In this document: positions 33,128-43,692 of the stretch, in pieces
Layout of the letters: the number at the start of each line of letters is the position of its first letter
Position numbering within the stretch: position 1 is the first letter of the stretch
Source of the DNA: Aegilops tauschii subsp. strangulata
Lineage: Eukaryota; Streptophyta; Magnoliopsida; Poales; Poaceae
DNA length: 64,000 nt
Assembly (NCBI RefSeq): GCF_002575655.3
Contig: NC_053035.3
Span: 88,127,322-88,191,321, forward strand
Direction: 5' to 3'
Notes under the pieces: generated by a model
The model's database searches: none
What the model was told of the DNA's origin: nothing
Seen by the model: only the letters and a program-made list of their open reading frames with translations
Translations under genes and position numbers: made by a program

Positions 33128-33309
33128 CATAGGTGTCCGATGATCCTGGCTTCCTGAATGAGCAGCGGGCGCTGCATCAGACCATCCGTAGGGCCCGCGA
33201 GGCCCTCTCCGTCGTCCTTCGAGTTGTTGCGCTCGCTGTGGTGCCGAGCATTGTTAACATGGTCAATGAACATGAGGATTCAGGAGATGACTTTATTTTG
33301 ACTGGATGA
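33128..33309 (+). pseudogene. Small exon-like ORF, unrecognised
   Basis: After GCTCATAG at about 33127 a frame of about 58 codons reads SDDPGFLNEQRALHQTIRRA and later VNEHEDSGDDFILTG, then stops (TGA near 33307). Amphipathic, with an acidic end, it could be the last exon of a captured gene. No start codon and no known domain. Confidence 0.3.
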
Positions 33310-34149
33310 CAGTAGGGACCCACTAGGGCCATAGCCGTACGTATGCAAGTGCCTCCTTATTATGTACAACTATTTTTTTTGCTTCCTCCTGGTTTCCTGA
33401 CATCACGGTCCCACACCATTGTCAACCTATGTAGTCAATATAAATGAGAGAATTGCACAAGGTGCGGCCGACAGCTGGGACCAAGCAACTCGAGCAGTAT
33501 TTGTGTTTTTGAGGCGTGAGCACTGCAGAGTTTTTCTTGGCGATGTTTTCGTTGTTGTTCAGAGGAGAGCATGGTATTAACTGGGCGGGCTGTGGCCCGT
33601 CTAGCCCAGGACAGATATCCAGCCCAGATATTAATTTTTTTAAGATGAAAATGGCTAGCCCAGCTATACGTTTTTTGAGGAATACCCAGTCAATGTCAAC
33701 TTGTTATGCTCCGCCCCGCTGGGCTGCAAATCTTTCCTAGGAGGGATGCATTAGGCTTAACAGGAAAATGGGCTTTAAAAAAATAATAAATGGGATGTGA
33801 TTATAAAAACTGGGCAGTAACTATAAAAAAGTGCACCAAGCACGAAATTAGTTTATAAAATATTATTTATGGATTTTGAAAATCTTAATTTTTAATTATT
33901 GCGCGCGCAATGTTTCGTTAGATTTTTACGTAATACAAATTTATACTTAATCTGACTAGAAATTTCGGGATAAAAATATTTCGGACCCCATCAAAATGTG
34001 GGAAATTTTATTGAATTCTATCTTGAACGGTTGGTTGAAATTAATAGTCGTTGTGCTAGCTAGAAAATGGGCTGTACTTTTAACAAACTGTAAATGGGCT
34101 GTTGTAAATTCCATTAGAATTCAAAAATGGGACGTACATTCTTACAAAT

Positions 34150-34990
34150 AACAAATGGGCTATAAGTTCTCTGCCACACACTTGTGGGCCTACTAAGTTG
34201 ACGCGTCCCCCAAAAAAAAGAAGTTGACGCGTATGCAAGGCTTTGTCAACTTATTATAGTCAACACACGGTTCTAGCAGCAGTGGTTGTTGGATGTCCAT
34301 CCAACGGATGCCGTGCTTCTTCTTCAATCTCGGATTCTAGCTTCACCCGCCCAAAAAATGATTCCTCCCCCTGACATCTGGAGCGCACCATTTCGGAAGC
34401 TGACCTGTGGGCCTACTAAGTTGACGCGTACCAAGGGCTTTGTCAACTTAGTCAATATGAACGATTCTAGCCGCAGTGACCGTGCGATGTCCATCCAACG
34501 GCCGCAGTGCTTCTGCAACCTCTGGTCTTCTTGCTCCAGTTGCCCAAAGCAGCGCCGGTCGTACCGCCTGCTCCTGCCTCCCGTGGCCGGCTGTGCTGCC
34601 GCGGAGGCCTCACCGCCCCCTACTACTCCCACCTCTGGCCAGGCCATCCCTCCACTCTCCGACACCCCCTGTTATTCTGGGGCGACGGCAGCCTCACACC
34701 ACAGCCGAACTAGTGAACCCTCGTACTCCTCTCTCCGTGCGGGCTTCCACTGCCGCGTCTTCCCCGGCTCCGCGTCGTCCCCTTCCTAGGCCTCGCCGCT
34801 CGCCGTCGTCCACCTCCCTGCGGCGTGGTCAAGGAACGACTTCCATCGGAAGAGTACTGTACGTGGAGAGGCTGACAGCTGGGTCCACAGCAGCCGCAAG
34901 GAAGTGCCTCCTTATTACGCGAAAAATAATTATTCCTCCACCTGACAGCAGGGACCCACCGGACGGGCCACCGTATTTGGCAAAAAAATG
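34150..34990 (+). repeat. Internal CACTA duplication, copy 1
   Basis: Contains GTGGGCCTACTAAGTTGACG, GATGTCCATCCAACGGCC, GCTTCTGCAACCTCTGG and GAACGACTTCCATCGGAAG. All of these recur in the same order at 35150-35720; the start of the block also recurs partly at about 34190. Confidence 0.75.
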
Positions 34991-35145
34991 TTCCCCCTAA
35001 CTGTTGGGACCCACCGGACGGGCCACCGTATTTCGCGAAAAAAACGTTCCCCCCGCTGTGGGCTCGGACCCACCGGAAGTGCCTCCTTATTACACACAAA
35101 AAATGAATACTCCCCCTACTAGTTGGGACCCACCTTGGTGGGAGG
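34930..35145 (+). repeat. GGGACCCACCGGACGGGCC repeats
   Basis: Four repeats of about 55-60 bp of the type (CTG)ACAG-GGGACCCACC-GG...TTATT/TATTT...AAAAA. Two more variants follow at 35680-35870. Confidence 0.75.
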
Positions 35146-35149
35146 CTGA

Positions 35150-35720
35150 CTTGTGGGCCTACTAAGTTGACTGGGAGAGAGTGCTTTGTCAACTTAGTCA
35201 ATATGAACAATTCTAGCTCCAGTGACTGTACGATGTCCATCCAACGGCCATAGTGCTTCTTCAACCTCTGGTCTTCTTGCTCCAGCCCCCCAAAGCAGCG
35301 CTAGTCGTGCCGCATGATCCTGCCTCTCGTGGCCAGCTGTGCTGCCGCAGAGGCCTCACCGCCCCTACTATTCCCACCACTGGCCAGGCCCTGCGGCGAC
35401 GGCAGACTCACACCGCAGCCGAACCAGTGAAACCTCGAACTCTTCTCCGCGCGGGCTTCCACTACCGCGTCTTCCCCAGCCCCGCGTCGTCCCCTTCCTA
35501 GGCCTCGCCGTCGTCCACCGCCCTGGTGCTCTCCGTGTGGCGTGGTCAACGTGGTCAAGGAACGACTTCCATCGGAAGAGTACTGTGCGTGGAGAGGCTG
35601 ACAGCTGGGTCCACGGCGGCCGCAAGGAAGTGCCTCCTTATTACGAGCAAAATAATTATTCCTCCACCTGACAGCAGGGACCCACTGGACGGGCCACCGT
35701 ATTTCATGAAAAAAATGTTT
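35150..35720 (+). repeat. Internal CACTA duplication, copy 2
   Basis: Aligns with 34400-34960 with many substitutions and several indels. Frames here are compositional and break between copies. Confidence 0.75.
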
Positions 35721-36179
35721 CCCCCTGACTGCTGGACCCACCAGCTACATCTTCGCACGCAAGGAAGTGCATCCGGGCAAAAAAAAGGATTCGCCCCCCT
35801 GACTGCTGGGACCCACCAGCTACATCTTCGCAGGCAAGGAAGTGCCTGACAGTCGGGACCCACCTGGTCGAAGCGTACGTAGCATTGTCATTCTGGTCGC
35901 GAACGTGTACGTACATATTGGTCGATGTAGAGGCGCGCACGTGTCGTAGTAGAGGCGCGCACGTAGCATGTACATGTACGTACAGCGGCCAGTGTGCAAG
36001 AAAGAAAATACGGCCACGTAGATACATACGGGCAGGGTCTCGAACGCCTACTTGCACATACGTACGGCTAGGGCTCATGTACAAAGCTGGGTCGGAATGG
36101 AGAAACTGCGTCGTCGTCGTGTTCATGGGGAGCCAACCGGCTGGGTCCGAACGGAATGTGTCGTCGTGTTCATCGGGAG

Positions 36180-36470
36180 GGCTTGGACGGAACAGCCGAT
36201 GGAAACGAGGCCTGGCGTACCGCAGAACGGAGGAAACGGCCTTGTGTTCGACCCGCCACGGTCGAAATGGGATCCTGTTCATAGGGAGGGGTCTGGCGTA
36301 CCGCAAAATGGAGGAAACGAACCTCCTACGATCGAAACAGGGGTCCTGTTGATCGGGAGGGGTGTGGCGTACCGCAAAACGGAGAAAACGGACTTGTGTT
36401 GGAGCACTACGGTCGAAACGGGGGTCCTGTTCATCGGGAGGGGTGTGGCGTACCACAAAACGGGACTCCA
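36180..36470 (+). repeat. Subterminal repeats of about 80-90 bp (GGCGTACCGCAAAACGGAG)
   Basis: Four imperfect copies around GGGAGGGGTGTGGCGTACCG and AACGGAGGAAACGG, each with TCCTGTTCATCGG-like spacing. Confidence 0.8.
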
Positions 36471-36905
36471 CGGGTTACTGTTCATCTCCACCGTCGACCC
36501 CCTCCAGCCTCCACGGGCTACTGTTCATCCACCGTCGACCTACTCCAGCCTCCACCTGCGTCTGTTCATCCACGGGCTCCTGTTCATCCAGCCTCCACCG
36601 CACGCTACTCCACCGGCTACTGTTCAACCAGCGGTCTCCACGGGCTCCTGTTCAACCACCCCTCCACGGGCTACTGTTCATCCAGCCCTCCACCTTCTAC
36701 TGTTCATCCAGCCCTCCACGGGGTGGTCCTGTTCATCCAGCCCTCCACGAGGTCCAGTTCATCTAGCCCCAACCGGCTCGATCGATCGGGGTCCTGTTCA
36801 TCCAGAGGCAACACCACGGGTCCTGTTCATCCACCCCCACCGGGAACTGTTCATCCAACCCCCCCAGCAACACTACTGTTCATCCAGAGGCAGCATCGAT
36901 CGGCT
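36470..36905 (+). repeat. TGTTCATC subterminal array of the CACTA element
   Basis: Around twenty TGTTCATC or TGTTCAACC words at 20-30 bp spacing, usually as CTACTGTTCATCCAGCC followed by TCCACGG. Such arrays are where CACTA transposases of this type would bind. Confidence 0.85.
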
Positions 36906-37349
36906 TCAGTTAGCAGCAGTAGCGAAGGAATCGCTCGATCGGGTTCAGTTAAAAGCCATCGATCGATCGCTCGGGTTCATTAATGTGTAGCCTGCAGTGC
37001 AATCGCTCGGGTTCAGTTAGAGCCCAACGCCTCGCTTAGCTTCAGTTAGAGCCCAACGCCTCGCACCCACGCGCGTGCGTGTACAAGATAAACGCGCATC
37101 GCTCAGCCCCGACCACCCACCGTAACCGGGAACACCCCGATATTTTCCTCGCCCTCGCTTCTACCACGGTTTGCCTTCATGGACGGCCCAAAGAATGTCA
37201 TGCAGCTACTTCTCCGGCCCGCCCAGGATGAAAAGCCCATTTTCTATCATGATTTTTTGTCATAGAAGTAGGACCCCACCACATCTATGACGATACCGGG
37301 TTTTGTCACAATTATCGTCATAGAAGTATCATAAGTATTACAGAAATTT

Positions 37350-37394
37350 TTTCGTTCGGCCCAAAATGTCACGAATGTGTCTTTTTTTGTAGTG
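37350..37394 (-). repeat. CACTA terminal sequence (right end)
   Basis: On the minus strand, CACTACAAAAAAAGACACAT and onward to GGGCCGAACGAA. This is the diagnostic end of the element; the true terminal-repeat length cannot be set without the left end. Confidence 0.85.
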
Positions 37395-37395
37395 T

Positions 37396-37695
37396 GATGA
37401 GCTTCTTCTGAAGGTCTCAAAGTTGACTGAAGATTTTCCAACCTCTGGTGACAGGTTGAGGACAGTTGCTGGTTTTTTCCCTGTTGGCCACGACCCACGA
37501 GATGAAGATATTGTTGCTGCTCACAATTTTGATTGCGGTGTGATGGAAAGCCCGAAGATTGCAGTGACGAATATTCGGTCTTCGTATGCTCAGTTGAGAC
37601 ACTCACAGGAAGAAAAATGCGGTCATTATGAGAGGGATGCTGAGAATTTTTTGGATGAAATGTATCGTCAGGACGCTGGCGTCGGCGCTGATAAT
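37396..37695 (+). pseudogene. Ulp1-like relic, first visible exon
   Basis: Open from the CACTA junction: DELLLKVSKLTEDFPTSG, then FFPVGHDPRDEDIVAAHNFD, to GCTGATAAT|GTATGTTC. No ATG at the start, so upstream exons are missing or lie beyond the CACTA element. No known domain. Confidence 0.6.
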
Positions 37696-37778
37696 GTATG
37701 TTCTAGGGTTTTTGTGCCTTTGAACCTCTTTTGTGTATTATGTGGAATGCTCCTCACTATTTTTGTTTTTTGTGATAG

Positions 37779-37832
37779 GCTGGAGTGGAATCTTCTGGTG
37801 TCCATTGATCTAGGGACGATGGAGTTGGTCAG
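37779..37832 (+). pseudogene. Ulp1-like relic, small exon with stop
   Basis: TGTGATAG|GCTGGAGTG to GGTCAG|GTACAAG. In phase with the previous exon it reads AGVESSGVH, then TGA (37806-37808), then SRDDGVGQ. A CGA-to-TGA change is likely. It resembles the next exon. Confidence 0.5.
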
Positions 37833-38027
37833 GTACAAGTACTTCTGCCATGTCTGTTCTGCCATACGTCCCTCTTCTTGAACTTGCATTTTTTGCTTTC
37901 CATTTTTATAGTATTTTTTGTGTAATTCACGATTGTAAAGTGTGTAATGCTTGTGCATAGTTGAAGTTTTTACTTTTTTGGTCGTTACCATCTTATTTTC
38001 GTTTTTGGTTTGTTATATGCCTGTAGA

Positions 38028-38131
38028 CTGGAGTTGCTGCTTGTGATGTGCACAAAGAGTCCTACGATGACTCTGGGAAGGATGAGGTCTTGGCTGATGC
38101 ATCGTCCCCTCCGGATGTTGTAGCTAATAAG
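38028..38131 (+). pseudogene. Ulp1-like relic, acidic linker exon
   Basis: CCTGTAG|ACTGGAGTTGC to AATAAG|GTATAG. Frame TGVAACDVHKESYDDSGKDE. Similar opening to the preceding exon, suggesting exon duplication. Confidence 0.55.
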
Positions 38132-38179
38132 GTATAGTTGAATTACTTTTTCTGTTAGTGGGTTGTAATCGAATTTTTT

Positions 38180-38520
38180 GTTGTTGTTATAAACTTGATG
38201 TATGCTGTTATCTTCACTCATATGCATTTTCATTTACATATGTGAGCTGCAATAGTTTTACATGTGTGAGCTTCAGTCTTTACAGAAGTGAACTGGAGTT
38301 CTTTTCACATGCGTGGTCCATAGTCTTTTACCTACATAAGCTTCAGTATTTAACATAACTAAACTGCAGCGTTTGACAAAGTGAACTGTAGTTCTTTTTT
38401 ACGTATAGGTGGGTTGTAGTTGTAGTTGTTTTGACACATGTGGGTTGCTGTTATTTTGCATAGGTGGACTGCAGTTGTTCTGCGTATGATGTCAGTAGTC
38501 TTTAACATAAGTGTCCTGTG
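38180..38520 (+). repeat. Intronic GTGAACTGCAGT-type repeats
   Basis: About ten degenerate units of 25-35 bp, such as ACATATGTGAGCTGCAATAG, AAGTGAACTGTAGTTC and ATAGGTGGACTGCAGTTG. Related repeats lie in another intron at 40600-40760. Confidence 0.7.
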
Positions 38521-38582
38521 TGTTGTTGTGTTAATTATCCCCATGCTCATTTGTGTTATTGTGTCTATTTTAAACTTTCCAC

Positions 38583-39110
38583 AGCCTGGAGATGAAAACG
38601 TAGAAGTTCATGTTGATCAGAACCAGGGGGTTGTGCTGTTGATGGTGGTGGCAGTGTTGATGCTTCTGCATCGGTTGCCGTCGAGACGGTGCAGATCCTT
38701 CTGTAGCTCAGGAATCCCATGATGTTGTTTCCCCTAGTCGGCATGAAGATTCTGATTTTGGCATTGAAAACCGCTGGAGAATGTCTTTCCTGCTGTTAGT
38801 GTTGCTGCTTCCCCTGTTTGTCTGGTGGCCAATGATGTTCCTGAAGTATCTAGAGTGGAGCCTCATGTAGCTGAAGTATCTAAGGACGTTGCGGTTGACC
38901 AGACTGTTGTAAATCCAGAGAATGCTGATGATGCTGCAAAAGGGCAGTCCAGTGAGGTTGTGGTGGATTCGTCGCAACCTAGCCAAGAAAATGTTTTGCT
39001 CAGCTCTGAAGAACAACAGCATGAAGACTCTGGCACTGAAGGCAAGAGTTTTGTTTCGAACAGTGCAGTTGAAGTTTTTCTCATTCATTTTTTAATTACT
39101 ATGTTAGTTG
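38583..39110 (+). pseudogene. Ulp1-like relic, long acidic linker exon with frameshifts
   Basis: TTCCACAG|CCTGGAGATG, frame PGDENVEVHVDQNQG, then frame changes between about 38630 and 38710 (DGADPSVAQESHDVV), and a final frame VEPHVAEVSKDVAVDQ and SSEEQQHEDSGTEG. It is rich in D/E/S/V and probably a disordered linker. The 3' boundary is uncertain. Confidence 0.5.
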
Positions 39111-39239
39111 TATTAGATGTTTAATGATAAGTGAAACTTGATCTTTTGTTGATGATTTTCAAAATAGCTAGCAGAATTTCCTTATCTTAATATTTGAACT
39201 TCATTCTTTGCATAAGTGAACTTCATCTTTTTATTACAG

Positions 39240-39348
39240 ATGACTAACTTCCTGTTGTGACACCGTCGAGCATTTATCCAGCTCTTCTGAAAAGATACAA
39301 TGAGTTGTACGCTGCTGTTACGAGGGCTCGGAAGGACAAGAAGAAGTA
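39240..39348 (+). pseudogene. Ulp1-like relic, basic exon
   Basis: After TTATTACAG a frame reads PVVTPSSIYPALLKRYNELY and AAVTRARKDKKK, then TAG at 39346-39348. An in-frame TAA just after the acceptor is a further lesion or means the acceptor differs. Confidence 0.45.
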
Positions 39349-39463
39349 GAGCTTTTTAGAAATTGTTTTGTTCATAAGTATTTTCTAATTTTAGTATTTT
39401 ACCCTTTTTCGTTGTTGTTATTTTTTTAGTATCATATGTTTCAGTTTTTCGTAAAACATTCAG

Positions 39464-39632
39464 GGACATAATTGCTTTTAAAACTGAGATGGCTGATATT
39501 ACCATTGGCGAAGTTGGTCAATCTTTTTGGGATAAAGGGATGCTCACTACAGGCCTTGTAGATCTTGGGGTTTCTTTGCTGGTAGATAAGTTTAAGGGAT
39601 CTCCGACGATGGTTGCCCCGTACCATATTTGT
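39464..39632 (+). pseudogene. Ulp1-like relic, C48 domain 1, first exon
   Basis: ACATTCAG|GGACATAATTGC to CATATTTGT|GTAAGA. Frame TEMADITIGEVGQSFWDKGM and LVDLGVSLLVDKF, the substrate-side start of a Ulp1-like fold. Confidence 0.65.
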
Positions 39633-39736
39633 GTAAGAATGGAGAAATTTTTGTTTTATTTTTTTATTTTATTTTCTGATTTCGTGCGACGACCTGTTTG
39701 CTTGAGCACTATTTCATTTTTGGTTTTTTTTGGCAG

Positions 39737-39826
39737 ACAAGTATTTGGAATGGTGGTACTGTAGGCAGGAGTGTTAAAATGATGTTCTCTTCAAAAGCCG
39801 AGGAGCGTGTTGATAAAAATGATATG
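39737..39826 (+). pseudogene. Ulp1-like relic, C48 domain 1, second exon
   Basis: TTTGGCAG|ACAAGTATTTGG to GATATG|GTGAGT, 30 codons: TSIWNGGTVGRSVKMMFSSK and onward. Confidence 0.65.
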
Positions 39827-39934
39827 GTGAGTAACGTTTTTATGTGTCGAAAACTATATTTTGTGTGTTTGTTTTTATAGTGTTCTGTTTCTTCTTTTTA
39901 TAATAATTTTATTTATTTTTTGTGCTTCGAACAG

Positions 39935-40206
39935 GTCCTATTTGCAACAGTTGATCCGCCAGAGACGAGGGATGGCGTTGGTCATTATTGTGTAGTTGCC
40001 TTAAATGTGAAAGAAAGGCGGTTTGAATTTCCTGACTCGCTCAATAAACCTGGCAGCCCTGATGCGATCAGGGTTTTTAGGAGGATGGTTAAAAATATCA
40101 AGCGTGCATGGAAAGAAGGTAGCTCAAGTTCTGATGAGCCGCTAAATCCTCCTACACTTGATGGATTTGTGATGAAACATGTCATTGTCCCAATGCAGCC
40201 AAATGG
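39935..40206 (+). pseudogene. Ulp1-like relic, C48 domain 1, His/Asp exon
   Basis: CGAACAG|GTCCTATTTGC to CCAAATGG|GTGTG. Contains GVGHYCVVALN (catalytic His at 39983; the usual next Trp is Tyr), FEFPDSL (catalytic Asp) and the VPMQPNG loop before the Cys exon. Fully open. Confidence 0.75.
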
Positions 40207-40293
40207 GTGTGTTCCGTACAGCCCCTCTCCACCATACTGCTCAAGTTTTTTTTCATTTTTGTGAAACTGATGTTTTTCGTTCTTTTATTGCAG

Positions 40294-40466
40294 GCATGAT
40301 TGTGGATTCTATATGTTTCAATTCTTGCAGACTTGGGATGGTGCCCGAGTTGCTCAGTTTGGGGTGGAGCACATTGGCTACAGCAGAAAGGCCATGCTCT
40401 ATAGTTGGCTCACATTGAGAAAGTGTTGCCTCGATTTAACATCACTTTTAATTTTTGCAGATAAAG
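40294..40466 (+). pseudogene. Ulp1-like relic, C48 domain 1, Cys exon
   Basis: TTATTGCAG|GCATGATTGTGG, phase-matched to the previous exon, gives HDCGFYMFQFLQTWDG with the nucleophile Cys at 40301-40303, then VEHIGYSRKAMLYSWLTLRK, to ATAAAG|GTTG. All three catalytic residues of domain 1 are therefore present. Confidence 0.75.
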
Positions 40467-40599
40467 GTTGTTTTCGTGAACTTATTTATCTCCCTTATTT
40501 ATTTTTTGTCTATTGCTTGCTTCCGCTTCTTAAGGCCATTTTTACTAGTGTGTTTAGTTAAATGCGTGATTTAGAATGGATGTCTATATTTTTGTTGTG

Positions 40600-40760
40600 T
40601 TAGTGAGCTGCATTTGTTGTTGACAAGTTAGCTGCATTAATTTCGGGGCAAGTGAGCCGCATTGTTCTTTATAAGTGGGCTGCATTGTTGTAGACAAGTG
40701 GAGTGCATTGTTGTAGACAAGTGGGCTGCATTCTCTTCTTTAGTGAACTACATTTTTTAT
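40600..40760 (+). repeat. Intronic AAGTGGGCTGCATTGTTGTA repeats
   Basis: About seven units of about 25-28 bp (GACAAGTGGGCTGCATT, GACAAGTGGAGTGCATT, GGCAAGTGAGCCGCATT). Resembles the repeats at 38180-38520. Confidence 0.75.
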
Positions 40761-40830
40761 ATTATTGAGATGTATCACATTTTTTTGGTTTTGTGCTGAG
40801 TGTTTCCATGTTTTTTCTACACGTTTTTAG

Positions 40831-41265
40831 GTTTTGATGGGGGGATTCATGAAGGTTGTACGTCACTTTTTGAGTCCCAGGGTTCTGAGGTGGTTATGGA
40901 GGATTGTGCCATTGAAATCTCTCCAGAGAATTCTGGTTCTTTGGCTGGAGATGGTTTGAACACAGATGTGGCGCCTGGGCCTAACGGTGGAAGTGTTTCT
41001 CGACCTAGCTCTCCACACGATGTATTTGATGTTGATGATGATCATTTTGTTATGCCGTGCCCACGCGTCACTAGGAGGAGTGCAACAAAAATCGTCCTCC
41101 TGTGGATGAGCCTGAAGTATTTTTGAACAAGAGGGCGGGTGAGAGGGCTTTTAAGTTGAGATGCTCTATAGAGAAATTAAAGCCTCCGAGGTTCAAATAT
41201 ATTGATGAGGCGAGGAAAATAAAGGATCTCGTTCTTAGCAAAGATTTTGTAACCAAATACCACGA
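40831..41265 (+). pseudogene. Ulp1-like relic, linker exon to domain 2, with frameshift
   Basis: TTTTTAG|GTTTTGATGG joins 40466 in phase: FDGGIHEGCTSLFESQ, DCAIEISPENSGSL, HDVFDVDDDHFVMPCPRV. A frame change near 41086 leads to PPVDEPEVFLNKRAGERA and SIEKLKPPRFKYIDEARK, to CACGA|GTAAGT. Confidence 0.6.
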
Positions 41266-41355
41266 GTAAGTTTTATGTGTGCTCCCTTCAACCTTTTTGT
41301 GTGTTTTATTTTTAATTTTAGTTTTATTAATCCCATCTGTGTATGTTTACTGCAG

Positions 41356-41557
41356 GAACGCGTTCTTTATGGTGAATAGTCTTTTTGGTGATGTCGACAA
41401 TTACAATGTTGACTATATCTATAATACATTTGGCAAAGGAGCTTTAATGGACTCGTATCTCATGGATTTTGTCATCAAGTACTAGAAGCAAGACCCTGAA
41501 TTGGGTTTAGTTTATCGTTCTGGTGAACATGTGCTACTTTCACCTTTATTTATCACG
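41356..41557 (+). pseudogene. Ulp1-like relic, C48 domain 2, first exon with stop
   Basis: ACTGCAG|GAACGCGTTC to ATCACG|GTAAAC. Frame AFFMVNSLFGDVDNYNVDYI and LMDSYLMDFVIKY, TAG at 41483-41485, then QDPELGLVYRSGEHVLL. Confidence 0.65.
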
Positions 41558-41669
41558 GTAAACGTGTGCTCTCATTTTTTTCTCTTGTACTGTTTTTTTC
41601 ATGTCCTTGCGTGCATGCATGTTTTATTCTTTTTTTTTCATGTCCTATTTTTGTTCTTTTTCTGTGCAG

Positions 41670-41819
41670 TATGTTCTTCAAATGGAAACCTTTGTGAAGA
41701 GAGATGATGAATTAAACCCTGTGTTGCAAGTTGTGCATAGCCCGTTTGTTTTAGAAGATGCAGTTAAGCAGTTCAAGGTTTTTGTGAGTGGTGACGAAAA
41801 CCTGTTGGATGCAAAACTG
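41670..41819 (+). pseudogene. Ulp1-like relic, C48 domain 2, second exon
   Basis: CTGTGCAG|TATGTTCTTC to AAACTG|GTAAGT, 50 open codons: YVLQMETFVKRDDELNPVLQ and VFVSGDENLLDAKL. Confidence 0.65.
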
Positions 41820-41952
41820 GTAAGTCCATTGTTTTCTGTCATTTATTTTCTGGTTTGATGCATTTCTTTTATAGTTATTTTTGGAACAGTGGCCCTAGTG
41901 CTACGTGTTGAACGAACTTTTCATTTCATTTTTGCTTTTTTGATGTGAACAG

Positions 41953-42111
41953 ATTATGATGCCGCGCTCCAAGAATGGTCATTATTCCTTATAAACGATA
42001 AACCAGCATCGCCAGACGATTGATATCCATGACACTAGGAAGTATACTGGCCATGCTGATGTCACGACAAAGTGGCGCAGGACTGACTACCACTCAGATT
42101 GCACTGAAGAG
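41953..42111 (+). pseudogene. Ulp1-like relic, C48 domain 2, His/Asp exon with stop
   Basis: GTGAACAG|ATTATGATG to GAAGAG|GTATGTC. SKNGHYSL carries the His (41980), directly followed by TAA (41992-41994), then QTIDIHDTRKYTGHAD with the candidate Asp. Confidence 0.65.
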
Positions 42112-42255
42112 GTATGTCATTTTTTCTAGCCAAGTGCAAAGCTTTTTTGTGTTTCTCCTACTGCATTTTTTTATAAACTGCACATGCAATGTTAGCACAC
42201 ATAGCACCACACTTGTTTATATAGTGCACTGCAACATATGCGTGACAGAACTGCA

Positions 42256-42260
42256 TTTTC
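42256..42260. repeat. Target site duplication TTTTC, left copy
   Basis: Directly precedes the 5' LTR; matches 52581-52585. Confidence 0.93.
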
Positions 42261-43684
42261 TGTAACACCCAAAATTTTGGCCTTGTTTTATTTATTAAAA
42301 TATTGCCAGGAAATAAAACTTTTCCAATTGTCAAGTTTTACCTTTTGTGATTTTTGGATTTTTCCTCTAGTGGGAGAAACCTTCAAAAGTATTGTTGGAC
42401 TTGTTTGCTCTCTATAATAAAACAATTATTTATCAGTGGATTCAAATTTTTGCAAGATTTATTCCCTCAAAGCTTTACTCCTTTAAAATGATTCCTTTTG
42501 CATTTGGAGCCTGTTTTGCACTACAACCTTTTGACAAGGGCATTCAAAATTTCCACCAAAATTTGGGGATGTCATGTGATGTTTCCACATCACTTTTATG
42601 CAAAAATACCTTTTGGCCATTGGATATTTTGAGCTCTACACCAACTTTTCCAATCTGGTCCAGTAGGCACTTTTGCACTACAACCCATTTAAATATTTCT
42701 TTAAAAATTCTTCCAAGTGTTTGGAGATGTCAGTGGATGCATACAATTCATCTTCAAGCAAAAACCCAGTGTTGTTCCTTGGAAAATTTGAGTGGATCAA
42801 CCTCTTTTGCTTTCTAGTCCAACTTGGTGATTTGTACTGCAACCTTATTTTTCCTTGCTCTAGTAACCCTGAGCTTTTTCCTACTTATAGCCCTCCCTTC
42901 AAAACTCTTAAGTCCAGGAGATTGGGCTCATTGGAGGTTTTGAAGTGCATGATTTAAACCCTTTTTCTTTCTGTCCAAAACTGGAGTTTTGCAAAACTTG
43001 CACTAACAAGTTTCTGGTTTGGCCCAAGTGATCTTACCACCATCTCCTGCATCTAAAGAGACACTGATCTAGAGATTTTGGCCACTCCAAGAGCTGCCTA
43101 AGTGCATGTGGCATTCTGTCGAACACCTGGTGTGCCAGTCTGTTTTGGCATGAGTTCTTTGTCTGCACTGTGATATTGTTCCTCTGACCCAGCAACCTTG
43201 TCCACTGAACTCCTAGCCACCCCTACCCTTGTTCTGTTCTTTGCCAGCTCCACCCTCGCGCTCTAGATCGCACTGGCATTTCGTCGAGCAGGTGCCGTGC
43301 GTGCTCTAGGCGCGCCCAGAGCGCACGTTTTGCACGCGCGCGCACTGAGCCGACACGCCGCACTGCCGCACTCGACGCGACCCGTCCCTGGCCCCGACTG
43401 CATCGCTGAACCACGCACTAGCCCGCTCCCTACTCCACGGCATCTCTGGCGCCCTGCTGCGCCGCTGGCCTCGCCCTTCGCGGCACGCCGGCGTCGGCAG
43501 TGGCCTCTGCCATGTTCGGTACCGCCCAAACCACGCCAGCGCGCCAGCTGCCCCTGGGAATAGCTCGTGCTTATCCTCATACTCGTCGGAACGCTTTCGT
43601 CGCCGCCACGATGCCCTGCCACTACAGGAAAGTGGTCGCCGGCGATCTTATCCTCGGCCACCGCGGGAGCCAGCCTCAAGCGCC

Positions 43685-43692
43685 TATTTAAA
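43685..43692 (+). promoter_or_regulatory. Candidate TATA box of the 5' LTR
   Basis: TATTTAAA in GCGCCTATTTAAAGGGAACC, identical at 49858-49865 in the other LTR. A typical single TATA flanked by GC sequence. Confidence 0.5.

Larger units (their letters stand above)
33310..37394 (-). mobile_element. Right part of a CACTA element with subterminal repeat arrays
   Basis: The right end, on the minus strand, starts CACTACAAAAAAAGACACAT and continues GTGACATTTTGGGCC, as in grass CACTA (En/Spm-type) elements. Inward lie a long tract shared by such elements and dense TGTTCATC subterminal repeats. No transposase is visible, so it is non-autonomous or truncated. I could not find the matching left terminus; 33310 is only where similar repeat sequence (GACAGTAGGGACCCACTAGG) begins. 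A TGA follows the end at 37395-37397 and may be half of its 3-bp duplication. Confidence 0.7.

Noticed and set aside
34286..36990. Long ORFs in the CACTA region (such as 35704-36471 minus and 36052-36990 plus)
   Set aside because: They run through tandem subterminal repeats; the peptides are repeats of the DNA motif (such as CSSRG, LFIHP). No transposase domain.
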